Shown here piece after piece: positions 38,948-47,916 of a DNA stretch of 64,000 nt (its first letter is position 1; the number at the start of each line of letters is the position of its first letter). The stretch is from an uncultured Prevotellaceae bacterium (GTDB taxonomy: Bacteria; Bacteroidota; Bacteroidia; Bacteroidales; Bacteroidaceae): positions 1-64,000 of the forward strand of contig CADBAG010000007.1 in the NCBI GenBank assembly GCA_902792635.1. The letters run 5' to 3'. A model generated the notes under the pieces. It was not told where the DNA came from. It saw only the letters and a list, made by a program, of their open reading frames with translations, and did not search any database. Made by a program: the position numbers and the translations under genes.

Positions 38948-38955
38948 TACTTTTG
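38948..38955 (+). promoter_or_regulatory. uxaC -7 box
   Basis: TACTTTTG fits TAnnTTTG and lies 39 bp before the uxaC ATG. No clear -33 box; activation by a regulator would fit. Confidence 0.5.
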
Positions 38956-38994
38956 CATGTAGTAAACAACAAATAAACAAGATCGTATACAATT

Positions 38995-40410
38995 ATGAAG
39001 CAATTTATGGACGACAATTTCCTTCTTCAGACGGAGACTGCCCAGAAACTTTACCACGAGCATGCAGAGCACATGCCTATCATTGATTATCACTGTCATC
39101 TCGTTCCTCAGCAGGTAGCTGAGAACAAGCGTTTCCGTTCCATCACGGAGGTATGGCTTGGTGGCGACCATTATAAATGGCGCGCAATGCGCAGTAATGG
39201 TGTCGATGAGCGTTACTGCACCGGTAAAGACACAAGCGATTGGGAGAAGTTCGAGAAGTGGGCAGAGACCGTTCCTTACACTTTCCGCAATCCTCTTTAT
39301 CACTGGACCCATCTGGAGTTGAAGACCGCCTTCGGCATCACCAAGCGCCTCAACCCTGAGACCGCACGCGAGATCTACGACGAGTGCAACGACAAACTCG
39401 CCAATGATCCGACACTCACACCGTGGGGACTGCTCAATAAATACAATGTTGAGACCGTATGTACCACGGATGATCCTGTCGATGACCTCCATTATCATAC
39501 CATCGTTGCCAAGAGCGAACTGAAGACTCGCATGCTCCCTGCATGGCGTCCTGACAAGGCTATGGCTCCTGAGAATGCCAAGAACTTCCAGGCTTATGTC
39601 GAGCAGCTCGCAAAGGTGAGTGGCGTCGACATCCACAACTTCAACGACTATGTAGACGCATTGCAGCAGCGCCACGACTTCTTCCATTCTATGGGTTCAC
39701 GCCTGTCCGACCACGGCATCGAGGAGTTCTATGCTGAGGATTATACCGACGCAGAGATCAACGCTATCTTCGATAAGGTATACGCTGGCAAGGAGCTGAC
39801 CCACGAGGAAGTGCTGAAGTTCAAGAGCGCTATGCTCTATGTCTTCGCTGTTCAGGACTACAACGCAGGCTGGACACAGCAGTATCACTACGGTGCCATC
39901 CGCAACAACAACACCCGCATGTTCCGTCAGCTCGGTCCTGACACAGGCTTCGACTCTATCGGTGAATTTGAGACAGCAAAGAAATGCTCTAAGTTCCTTG
40001 ATCGTCTCGACTTAGAGGGACATCTGACAAAGACTATTCTCTACAACCTCAACCCGGCTGCCAACGAGGTTATGGCAACCATGCTCGGCAACTTCCAGGA
40101 CGGTTCTGTTCCCGGCAAGATTCAGTGGGGTTCAGGCTGGTGGTTCCTCGATCAGAAGGACGGTATCCAGAAGCAGCTCAATGCACTGTCACTCTTAGGT
40201 CTGCTGAGTCGTTTCGTGGGCATGCTCACCGACTCCCGCTCTTTCCTCTCTTATCCGCGTCACGAGTACTTCCGCCGCATTCTCTGCAATGTCCTCGGAA
40301 ACGATATCGAGAACGGCGAGGTGCCTTACACTGGCTATGAGGAAAAGCGTGTCAACCAGATGGTAGAAGACATCTGCTACTACAACGCTAAGAACTACTT
40401 CAAGTTCTAA
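38995..40410 (+). CDS. uxaC: glucuronate (uronate) isomerase
   Basis: Converts galacturonate to tagaturonate and glucuronate to fructuronate. It has 471 residues, full length for the family. The amidohydrolase-like HxH metal motif is in DYHCHLVPQQ (about residues 26-35), and the conserved WGSGWWFLDQKDGI and SRSFLSYPRHEYFRRILC are present. First gene of the uxaC-exuT-uxaB-uxaA cluster. Confidence 0.97.
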   Translation: MKQFMDDNFLLQTETAQKLYHEHAEHMPIIDYHCHLVPQQVAENKRFRSITEVWLGGDHYKWRAMRSNGVDERYCTGKDTSDWEKFEKWAETVPYTFRNPLYHWTHLELKTAFGITKRLNPETAREIYDECNDKLANDPTLTPWGLLNKYNVETVCTTDDPVDDLHYHTIVAKSELKTRMLPAWRPDKAMAPENAKNFQAYVEQLAKVSGVDIHNFNDYVDALQQRHDFFHSMGSRLSDHGIEEFYAEDYTDAEINAIFDKVYAGKELTHEEVLKFKSAMLYVFAVQDYNAGWTQQYHYGAIRNNNTRMFRQLGPDTGFDSIGEFETAKKCSKFLDRLDLEGHLTKTILYNLNPAANEVMATMLGNFQDGSVPGKIQWGSGWWFLDQKDGIQKQLNALSLLGLLSRFVGMLTDSRSFLSYPRHEYFRRILCNVLGNDIENGEVPYTGYEEKRVNQMVEDICYYNAKNYFKF

Positions 40411-40435
40411 AAATAACTTTTATCAATCATAAAAT

Positions 40436-40471
40436 GTAATGGCCGAATAACATCCGGCCATTACTTTCTAT
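40436..40471 (+). terminator. hairpin between uxaC and exuT
   Basis: GTAATGGCCG (40436-40445) pairs perfectly with CGGCCATTAC (40455-40464), followed by TTTCTATTTC. It could partly end transcription after uxaC and so lower transporter expression. Confidence 0.75.
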
Positions 40472-40486
40472 TTCGTATATACCTGT

Positions 40487-42055
40487 ATGACAACTGAAAA
40501 CACAAAAAATGCACTCATGAAAATGACCCGCTTCAGGTGGGTTCTCGTGGCGTTGCTCTTCTTGGCGACGACCATCAACTATATGGACCGGCAGGTTCTC
40601 TCACTGACATGGAAGGACTTTATCCGCCCAGAATTCGACTGGACGGACAGTGACTATGGTACGATCACCGGTCTGTTCTCTATCTTCTATGCCATTGCCA
40701 ACCTCTTTGCGGGCAAGTTCGTCGACTGGGTGGGCACAAAGAAAGGCTACCTCATTGCCATCGGTGTGTGGTCGTTAGGCGCCGTGCTCCATTCCTTCAG
40801 TGGCATCCTGACGTGTGGCGTCCTCACAGGTCACTGGTTTGTGGGATTCGAAGAGGCCAAGCAACTTCTCGAAGCCTTTGCTGCAAGCGGACAACTGACC
40901 GGTGCCTCAGCCTGGGTCGTCAAGGTGGCCTCAAGTGATGCCGTACCAACAGCTATGCTCGCTGTATCTACGGTATCTGTCTGGTTCTTCCTCGCCTTCC
41001 GTCTCGTCTTAGCTTTGGGTGAGGCCGGTAACTTCCCTGCAGCCATCAAGGTGACAGCAGAATATTTCCCGAAGAAAGACCGCGCCTTCGCTACATCTAT
41101 CTTCAACAGCGGTGCTTCCATCGGTGCTCTTGCTGCCCCTGCTACCATCCCTCTCATCGCAAGAGCTTATGGCTGGGAGATGGCCTTCGTCATCATCGGT
41201 GCCTTAGGATTTATCTGGATGGGTCTGTGGATCTGGCTGTATGACAAACCAGAGAGAAGCAAGCATGTCAATCAGGCAGAGCTCGACTATATCAATCAGG
41301 ATGAAGCCAATGAAGCAGCCAACAACATCGAGACTAACGCAGAAGCCAATGCAACAGCAACTGCCAAAGAAGAAAAGACCATCGGCTTCCTCAAATGCTT
41401 CACATTCCGTCAGACATGGTCCTTCATCGTCGGTAAGTTCATGACAGATGGTGTATGGTGGTTCTTCCTTTTCTGGGCCCCGGCATATTTCTCCGACCAG
41501 TATGGATACACTTCCGACTCTACAATGGGTATTGCACTCATCTTCACGCTTTATGCCATCGTCACAGTACTGAGTATCGGTGGCGGTTACCTGCCGACCT
41601 ACTTCGTAGACAAGAAGCACATGGAGCCGTACGCAGGCCGTATGCGTGCCATGCTCATCTTCGCTTGCTTCCCGCTCCTTGGTCTGCTCGCTCAGCCTAT
41701 GGGCGCTATCAGTCCTTGGTGGCCGGCTATCATCATCGGTCTCCTTGGTGCAGGACATCAGGCTTGGTCAGCAAACCTCTACTCAACCATCGGTGACATG
41801 TTCCCGAAGTCAACAGTGGCTACGATCACAGGTATCGGCGCTATGGCAGGTGGTATCGGCAGCTTCCTGATCAACAAAGGCTCAGGCGTACTCTTCACTT
41901 ATGCTGAGCAACAAGGACAGGCTTTCTCCTTCATGGGTTTTGACGGCAAACCTGCCGGATACATGATCATCTTCTGCATCTGTGCCGTTGCTTACATCAT
42001 CGGATGGTGCATCATGAAGACCCTCGTGCCAAGATACAAGAAGATTGAAGCATAA
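40487..42055 (+). CDS. exuT: MFS hexuronate transporter
   Basis: Major facilitator permease for galacturonate/glucuronate in the inner membrane. It has 522 residues with twelve hydrophobic segments. The start MTRFRWVLVALLFLATTINYMDRQVLSLTW is typical of the ExuT/anion-cation symporter group. Two inserts make it longer than E. coli ExuT (about 430): one near 110-160 and a Glu/Asn/Ala-rich cytoplasmic loop near 270-300. Context in the uxa cluster sets the substrate. Confidence 0.9.
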   Translation: MTTENTKNALMKMTRFRWVLVALLFLATTINYMDRQVLSLTWKDFIRPEFDWTDSDYGTITGLFSIFYAIANLFAGKFVDWVGTKKGYLIAIGVWSLGAVLHSFSGILTCGVLTGHWFVGFEEAKQLLEAFAASGQLTGASAWVVKVASSDAVPTAMLAVSTVSVWFFLAFRLVLALGEAGNFPAAIKVTAEYFPKKDRAFATSIFNSGASIGALAAPATIPLIARAYGWEMAFVIIGALGFIWMGLWIWLYDKPERSKHVNQAELDYINQDEANEAANNIETNAEANATATAKEEKTIGFLKCFTFRQTWSFIVGKFMTDGVWWFFLFWAPAYFSDQYGYTSDSTMGIALIFTLYAIVTVLSIGGGYLPTYFVDKKHMEPYAGRMRAMLIFACFPLLGLLAQPMGAISPWWPAIIIGLLGAGHQAWSANLYSTIGDMFPKSTVATITGIGAMAGGIGSFLINKGSGVLFTYAEQQGQAFSFMGFDGKPAGYMIIFCICAVAYIIGWCIMKTLVPRYKKIEA

Positions 42056-42086
42056 TTGATGCTACAAAAAGATTGGAATATTAATC

Positions 42087-43574
42087 ATGAAGATTCTCAA
42101 TAAAAATACTGCACCGAAAATGTATGCGCCCGAGCGCATCATACAGTTCGGGGAAGGTAACTTCCTTCGCGCTTTCGTCGACTGGATTGTCAACGAGATG
42201 GACGAGAAGACGAGCTTCAACGGCTCTGTCGTCATCGTCCAGCCTCGTGAGCGCAACCATATCGAGCCGCTGAGAGCACAGGACTGCATGTATCATGTCA
42301 ACCTCGTGGGACTGAAGAATGGCATCGCTGTCAACGACTGCGAGCGTATCAACTGTGTCAGCCGGGCTCTCAACCCTTACACGCAAAACGATGCCTTCCT
42401 TGCTCTCGCTGAGCAGCCGGAGATGCGATTCGTCATCTCCAACACCACAGAGGCTGGCATTGCTTTTGATCCCGACTGCAAGTTTGAGGACAAGCCCGCT
42501 GCGACCTATCCCGCTAAACTGACACAACTGCTCTACCGTCGCTACAAGGTCTTCAACGGTGATCCCAAACGAGGCTTCATCATTCTCCCCTGCGAGCTTA
42601 TCTTTGGCAACGGTCATCATCTGCAGGAATGCATCAATAAGTACATCGACCTTTGGAAAGATTCTTTAGGCTACGACTACGAAGGATTCAAACAGTGGGT
42701 TGCCGAAAGCAACTATATCTGCACGACACTTGTCGACCGTATTGTCAATGGCTATCCCAAGGATGACATTGAGGCTATCTGGGAGAATATCGACTACAAA
42801 GACGAGGCCCTCGTACAATGTGAGGTTTATCACCTTTGGGTCATTGAGCATGCCCCGAACATCTCAAAGGAGCGCTTAGAAAAAGAGTTCCCGGCACATA
42901 AAGCCGGCCTCAATGTGCTTGTTGTCGACGATGAGACACCGTATCACGACCGCAAGGTGACGCTTCTCAATGGTCCGCACACCGTGCTGGCCCCTGTAGC
43001 GTATCTCTCGGGTATCAACATTGTCAGAGATGCATGCAACTCTACGCTCTTAGGTCGCTATGTCCACAAGGTACAGGCCGAAGAACTGTTGCCGACGCTC
43101 GACATGCCGAAAGAAGAGCTCGAGCAGTTTGCAAAGGACGTCATCAACAGGTTCAAGAATCCGTATATCGACCATCAACTGACGAGCATCATGCTCAACA
43201 GTTTCCCGAAGTTCAAGACACGTGACCTACCCGGACTGCGCAAGTATCTTCACCAGACAGGTCAGTTGCCAGAGGGCATCGTTCTCGGTCTTGCAGCCAT
43301 CATTACCTATTATAAAGGTGGCAAGCGGACAGACGGAACAGAGATCACGCCTAACGATGATCCCGCTATCATCCAGCTCTTGCAAGAGTTGTGGAAAACC
43401 GGCGACTATAATGAAATAGCCAAGGGAGTGCTCGCTGCAAAAGACCTCATCTGGAAAGAGCAAGGTGACCTCAATGAGATTCCCGGGCTGACAGAAGCTA
43501 TCGCAAAGGATCTCAAGAGCATCCAGGAAAGCGGAATGAGAGAAACGGTAAAGAAGATAACTGTCAAAGGATAA
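42087..43574 (+). CDS. uxaB: tagaturonate reductase (altronate oxidoreductase)
   Basis: NADH-dependent reduction of tagaturonate to altronate. It has 495 residues of the mannitol dehydrogenase family. Seen: the N-terminal IIQFGEGNFLRAFVDWIVN nucleotide-binding part, the family signature with VDRIVNGYP, and the C-terminal helical domain with HQLTSIMLNSFPKF. It follows exuT by 31 bp. A 166-bp gap with a 22-bp tandem array separates it from uxaA. Confidence 0.94.
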   Translation: MKILNKNTAPKMYAPERIIQFGEGNFLRAFVDWIVNEMDEKTSFNGSVVIVQPRERNHIEPLRAQDCMYHVNLVGLKNGIAVNDCERINCVSRALNPYTQNDAFLALAEQPEMRFVISNTTEAGIAFDPDCKFEDKPAATYPAKLTQLLYRRYKVFNGDPKRGFIILPCELIFGNGHHLQECINKYIDLWKDSLGYDYEGFKQWVAESNYICTTLVDRIVNGYPKDDIEAIWENIDYKDEALVQCEVYHLWVIEHAPNISKERLEKEFPAHKAGLNVLVVDDETPYHDRKVTLLNGPHTVLAPVAYLSGINIVRDACNSTLLGRYVHKVQAEELLPTLDMPKEELEQFAKDVINRFKNPYIDHQLTSIMLNSFPKFKTRDLPGLRKYLHQTGQLPEGIVLGLAAIITYYKGGKRTDGTEITPNDDPAIIQLLQELWKTGDYNEIAKGVLAAKDLIWKEQGDLNEIPGLTEAIAKDLKSIQESGMRETVKKITVKG

Positions 43575-43590
43575 GGCTAACGTCATTGTC

Positions 43591-43700
43591 TGACACGTGC
43601 CGAACAATTGGCTGACACGTGTCGAACAATTGGCTGACACGTGCCGAACAATTGGCTGACACGTGTCGAACAATTGGCTGACACGTGCCGACCAATCTAC
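43591..43700. repeat. 22-bp tandem array 2, between uxaB and uxaA
   Basis: Five units of TGACACGTGCCGAACAATTG plus two bases, exactly 22 bp each, from 43591. The units alternate CGTGCC, CGTGTC, CGTGCC, CGTGTC, CGTGCC, giving a 44-bp higher order. GACACGTGTC and CAATTG are palindromes. The last unit diverges at its end (ACCAATCTAC). The translated frame on the minus strand is open but repetitive and is not taken as a gene. Confidence 0.95.
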
Positions 43701-43740
43701 TGACGTTCGTCACCCGATAATAATCCAATAAAAATAGAAC

Positions 43741-45240
43741 ATGAAACAAGCATTAAAGATCAATCCGGCCGATAATGTGGCCGTTGCTATACAGGACTTG
43801 AAAAAGGGCACTGCCATTGATATCGATGGACAGTCATTGACTCTTCAGACTGATGTCCCCGCAGGCCACAAACTGGCCTTGCGTGAAATCAAGAAAGATG
43901 AGAATGTCATCAAGTATGGCTTCCCAATCGGTCATGCACTCCATGATATCGTTCCGGGTGCCTGGCTTGACCACCACGACATCAAGTCGAACCTCAAGGG
44001 TGAACTCAACTACGACAATGTCCACATCAAGGGACTGAAGCCCAACGATCCACATCCTACAGCTACATTCCAAGGCTACAGAAGAGCCAATGGCAAGGTA
44101 GGTGTCCGAAACGAGTTATGGGTTATCCCTACCGTAGGCTGTGTCAATGGCATCATCCGCGAAATTGTGGAAGAGGTTAAGCGCCTTACAAACAATGGAG
44201 AAGGGGTAGACGGCATCGTTGACTTCCCTCACAACTATGGCTGTTCACAGCTTGGTGACGACCATGAGAACACTCGTAAGATTCTCCGCGACCTCGTGAT
44301 GCACCCCAACGCAGGCGGTGTGCTCGTTGTCGGATTAGGCTGTGAGAACAATCAGCCACACGACTTCGAGAAGCTCTTGGGCGATTACGACCACGACCGT
44401 ATCAAGTTCATGGTCTGCCAGGAGGTTGAGGGCAACGAGGTGGAGACCGGCGTCAAACTGCTGATGGATCTCTACAATACCGCTAAAGAAGACAAGCGTG
44501 AGACAGTCTCGGCCTCAGAGCTGCGCATCGGCCTTAAGTGTGGTGGTTCCGACGGATTCTCCGGCATCACGGCCAATCCGCTGCTCGGTGCATTCAGCGA
44601 CTGGCTCTGCGAGGAACAGGGCGGCACAACGATCCTCACGGAGGTTCCAGAGATGTTCGGTGCTGAGACCATCCTCATGGAACGTTGCATCAACGATGAA
44701 GTCTTAGAAGAAACCAAACAACTGATCAACAACTTCAAGCATTATTTCCTCAGTCATAATCAGCCTGTCGGAGAAAACCCATCACCGGGCAACAAGGCCG
44801 GCGGTATCTCCACGCTCGAGGACAAGGCATTGGGCTGCACACAGAAGTCGGGCAAGTCTCCGGTCTGCGGTGTACTTGGTTATGGCGACATGTTGCAGAA
44901 GAAGGGCCTAAACCTGCTCTCTGCACCGGGCAATGACCTCGTAGCAGCCACGGCTCTTGCTGCAGCAGGTTGTCAGATTGTTCTCTTCACCACAGGCCGC
45001 GGTACGCCGTTCGCTACAGCTGTACCGACCTTGAAAGTGTCGAGCAATAGCGGACTCTACAACCGGAAGCCCAACTGGATTGACTTCAATGCCGGTCCTA
45101 TCGTGGAAGACAAGAGCATTGAAGAACTGCTACCTTCCTTCACTAAGCTCATCCTTGATGTGGCAAGTGGCAAGAAGGTCAATGCAGAGAAGAGTGGCAT
45201 TCAAGGTATCGCCATCTTCAAGAATGGTGTAACACTGTAA
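43741..45240 (+). CDS. uxaA: altronate dehydratase
   Basis: Dehydrates altronate to 2-keto-3-deoxygluconate. It has 499 residues with an N-terminal SAF domain (about 1-95, DNVAVAIQDLKKGTAIDIDG) and a C-terminal domain with FQGYRRANGKVGVRNELWV, VGLGCENNQ and LKCGGSDGFSGITANP; conserved Cys residues probably hold the metal. It completes the galacturonate branch; kinase and aldolase genes for the product are not in the window. Confidence 0.96.
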   Translation: MKQALKINPADNVAVAIQDLKKGTAIDIDGQSLTLQTDVPAGHKLALREIKKDENVIKYGFPIGHALHDIVPGAWLDHHDIKSNLKGELNYDNVHIKGLKPNDPHPTATFQGYRRANGKVGVRNELWVIPTVGCVNGIIREIVEEVKRLTNNGEGVDGIVDFPHNYGCSQLGDDHENTRKILRDLVMHPNAGGVLVVGLGCENNQPHDFEKLLGDYDHDRIKFMVCQEVEGNEVETGVKLLMDLYNTAKEDKRETVSASELRIGLKCGGSDGFSGITANPLLGAFSDWLCEEQGGTTILTEVPEMFGAETILMERCINDEVLEETKQLINNFKHYFLSHNQPVGENPSPGNKAGGISTLEDKALGCTQKSGKSPVCGVLGYGDMLQKKGLNLLSAPGNDLVAATALAAAGCQIVLFTTGRGTPFATAVPTLKVSSNSGLYNRKPNWIDFNAGPIVEDKSIEELLPSFTKLILDVASGKKVNAEKSGIQGIAIFKNGVTL

Positions 45241-45273
45241 TTGACTGCAGGGGCGGTTTCCCTTTTGCCGCAC

Positions 45274-45530
45274 GCACCTCGAAGAGGTGCTACACGGTTA
45301 GCCCCACGTGAGGCGCAGCCGAAACGTGGGGTTAGATAGGAGCGAATGATCTGAATACCGGCCTCGGAGAGGGCGAACATGGTCATATTACAACATCTAT
45401 TATCCATGATTATGTTCGCCAACACCTATCACCCCTAACCATGTTCGCCCTCTTCGAGGCCGGATCGCAACGTACCATCATAACACAGGGGCCCCACGTT
45501 TCGGCTACGCCTCACGTGGGGCTAACCAAG
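45274..45530. repeat. composite nested-hairpin element I
   Basis: GCACCTC/GAGGTGC hairpin at 45274-45290. AGCCCCACGT...ACGTGGGGTT at 45300-45333 and its mirror GCCCCACGT...ACGTGGGGCTAACC at 45491-45526. Between them CCGGCCTCGGAGAGGGCGAA at 45358 faces TTCGCCCTCTTCGAGGCCGG, ending at 45463. The whole is an inverted repeat built of smaller hairpins. A degenerate GGGGCGG repeat lies just before it. The 367-bp gap between uxaA and the next gene holds nothing else clear. Confidence 0.88.
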
Positions 45531-45607
45531 TTGGCCCCCTTCGGGGACCTTATCAACCCGGAAACCAGAAGGGCCATTATTTCTTATTATTAATACCTTA
45601 TGCTAAC

Positions 45608-46849
45608 ATGAAAGAAACATTCACATGTCTGTTGTTCGCAAGTTTGATAACAGTACCAATGACAGCGCAAGACCTCATAAAGACTTACAACATCGTCAAC
45701 CCCAATGCAGAGACTTGGAAAGAAGCACCTATAGAGATTGACGGTATTGATGGCTACCAGTCCGCTTTGGTCACGGTTGATGGCAAGGAAGTTCCTTGTC
45801 AGATGGATGACTTGGATGGAGACGGTGGAGCAGACCATCTCTTTTTCCTCACAGACATCAAAGGCAAGGATCGGCAAACGGTGAAGGTCAGCCTCTGGCG
45901 CAAGGGAGAGCCTCGAAGCTATAAAGCACGTACTTTCGCCGATATCATCCTGCCAAACAGTAAGATAAAAATCAAGAACAAGCAGAACGTCTATCTGAAG
46001 GAATTCACAGTCATGGGCGGTTCCGATCCCTTCCGTAGCATCCATCAGCATGGTGTAGTCTTCGAGAGTGAGCTGACCGCCTTCCGGATCTACTGCAGTC
46101 CGCGCCAGACCGTAGACCTCTACGGAAAGTACAAGCGGCAGTTAGAACTTAAAGAATCGGAGTTCTATCCCGACAAGGATCAGTTAGCGAAGGGCTATGG
46201 CGACGACGTTCTCTTAGTGGGCGATGGCGTCGGGCTCGGCGCCATCAACGGATGGAATGGAACAGAGCCTGTTGCTTTTACCGACTGTGAATCTCGCACC
46301 CAACGCATCGTCACCACTGGACCATTGAGAAGTATCATCGATATTGTTGACAAAAACTGGCGACCTACTGACGATTCAGAACCTTTCACCGTCACGTCCC
46401 GCTATACGATCATTGCCGGTCACCGCGACTGTAAGGTTGATGTTCAGGTGTCTGTCCCCAAAGGCTTCACGCTGACCAATGATATCAAGAAAACACCTTA
46501 TTATATAGGTATCACCAACATCCGTGGCTCCAAGTCATGGACAGATGACAAAGGGCTGTTAGCCTCTTGGGGCTCCGATTATCCAGCTAAAGGTGACACT
46601 ACGACTCAGACAAAGCAGACCGTGGGTTTAGCTGTCTGTATCCCAGCAGCCAACCTCGTGAAGCGTGCTGACACCAAATACGATTATGGCTATGTCGTGA
46701 AAATTCCACAGGGCCGTTTGTCGTATGCTATCTCTTTCTGTTCCGATAAAGAAGAAGAAGGTTATCACAGTGAAGAAGCCTGGAGAAAAGCTACGAGCGA
46801 GTGGGAGAGAGGGCTACAAAGGAAGAGCCTGATAATATTGAAGAAATAA
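45608..46849 (+). CDS. exported DUF4861-like protein
   Basis: A 413-residue protein with a signal peptide (MKETFTCLLFASLITVPMTAQ). The body is beta-rich, with NPNAETWKEAPIEIDGIDG, the acidic loop DDLDGDGGADHLFF, and GYGDDVLLVGDGVGLGAINGW. I recall this pattern from DUF4861, a family found in pectin-degradation loci of Bacteroidetes; I cannot confirm it by search. Position after uxaA fits a role in pectin or rhamnogalacturonan breakdown in the periplasm. It may have its own promoter, since a hairpin-rich element precedes it. Confidence 0.7.
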   Translation: MKETFTCLLFASLITVPMTAQDLIKTYNIVNPNAETWKEAPIEIDGIDGYQSALVTVDGKEVPCQMDDLDGDGGADHLFFLTDIKGKDRQTVKVSLWRKGEPRSYKARTFADIILPNSKIKIKNKQNVYLKEFTVMGGSDPFRSIHQHGVVFESELTAFRIYCSPRQTVDLYGKYKRQLELKESEFYPDKDQLAKGYGDDVLLVGDGVGLGAINGWNGTEPVAFTDCESRTQRIVTTGPLRSIIDIVDKNWRPTDDSEPFTVTSRYTIIAGHRDCKVDVQVSVPKGFTLTNDIKKTPYYIGITNIRGSKSWTDDKGLLASWGSDYPAKGDTTTQTKQTVGLAVCIPAANLVKRADTKYDYGYVVKIPQGRLSYAISFCSDKEEEGYHSEEAWRKATSEWERGLQRKSLIILKK

Positions 46850-46883
46850 GAGATCTTCCGGTTTTCGGGTTGATACTGCAATC

Positions 46884-47142
46884 AACCTCGGAGAGGTTGT
46901 ACATGAGTAGCCCCAGGTAAGGAGCGCAGCGACGCAACCTGGGGTTTAGGTCCGGTGTTATTTCGTTTCAATCCGGCCTCGAAGAGGGCGAACATGGGCG
47001 GGATGCTGATTATAGCTAATTGGTGTATAAACCATGTTCGCCCTCTTCAAGGCCGGAAATCAGAAATTTAGGCTCAATTTAAACCCCAGGCACCGGCTTT
47101 GCCGTCGCCTGGGGCTAACCATGTGGCACCTCTCCGAGGTGC
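46884..47142. repeat. composite nested-hairpin element II
   Basis: AACCTCGGAGAGGTT at 46884-46898 and GCACCTCTCCGAGGTGC at 47126-47142 flank two CCCCAGG/CCTGGGG hairpins (one with AAGGAGCGCAGCGACGCAAC in its loop) and a central GGCCTCGAAGAGGGCGAACA facing TGTTCGCCCTCTTCAAGGCC. Same architecture as element I. It fills most of the 409-bp gap after the DUF4861-like gene. Confidence 0.88.
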
Positions 47143-47189
47143 TTATTGCCCGCTCCCTGCAATCAATCATAGAAAAATCTCTATATATT

Positions 47190-47221
47190 TTTGGGAAATA
47201 CATTCTTTGTTAGTAAATTTG
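47190..47221 (+). promoter_or_regulatory. promoter of WG-repeat-like gene
   Basis: TTTG at 47190-47193 and TAAATTTG at 47214-47221, 20 bp apart; the ATG is 37 bp downstream. Likely drives the following four-gene run. Confidence 0.7.
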
Positions 47222-47258
47222 CAGAAAGGAACATATTAAACGTTAAAACAAATCTGTT

Positions 47259-47912
47259 ATGGCAATAGAAGGTATTTTCCGCGATGAGATAGAGATCAGG
47301 CAAGTGGACAAGTTCTTTGCCGGAGAAATGGGTCGACAGATCCACCGTTATATCAAGGCACGTGGATCAATGTCGATGCTCGAAAAAATAGAAAAGCGCA
47401 TAGGATCGCTCAGCATTCCTGAACGTGAGAATGCGATGGCTAAGTATATTGATCTCAACCGCAAAGTAATAGAGGATCTCGACTGGCGCATGCTTATAGC
47501 CCGTGCTATGGCAAACTACTGCGACTCCTACAACTATTTTATCAAGATGGTTGCCGACGAGCAGACGATGCAATTCTATGAAGAGCGGATGAAGAAAAAA
47601 TACGTTCGCTTCCACGAGGTCTTTGAGGAGAATGGCAAGTATGGCATCAAAGATGTGGACGGAAGCATCATGCTCCATGCCAAATATGATTTTCTGCGTA
47701 CGCCCTTCGTCTATGTCGATGACCTCGTCTCCATGCCAGTTATCGCAGAAAAAGATGGCAAGATGGGACTCGTGCTCCCCGACGGTCACGATACCGTAGT
47801 GTTGCCATTCGATTATGACGACATCTCTTTGCGTGACGAGGAGCCATGGTTTGAACTGACCAAAGACGGACAGACACAGCTCTGGAACGGCTTGGATGAA
47901 CTGAGCGACTGA
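47259..47912 (+). CDS. hypothetical protein with WG-like repeats
   Basis: A 217-residue soluble protein. The first 130 residues are helical (FFAGEMGRQIHRYIKARGSM, EKIEKRIGSLSIPERENAMA). The last 80 contain motifs like WG/KWG beta repeats: NGKYGIKDVDGSIMLHAKYD and DGKMGLVLPDGHDTVVLPFD. WG repeats are usually binding modules. It ends 4 bp before the LtaS-like gene, so co-expression is likely. Function not recognised. Confidence 0.7.
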   Translation: MAIEGIFRDEIEIRQVDKFFAGEMGRQIHRYIKARGSMSMLEKIEKRIGSLSIPERENAMAKYIDLNRKVIEDLDWRMLIARAMANYCDSYNYFIKMVADEQTMQFYEERMKKKYVRFHEVFEENGKYGIKDVDGSIMLHAKYDFLRTPFVYVDDLVSMPVIAEKDGKMGLVLPDGHDTVVLPFDYDDISLRDEEPWFELTKDGQTQLWNGLDELSD

Positions 47913-47916
47913 TATC

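Noticed and set aside
43564..43749. Repetitive small protein encoded by array 2 on the minus strand
   Set aside because: Frame is open only because 22-bp units lack stops in two frames; the repeat shifts frame every unit and has no start signal.
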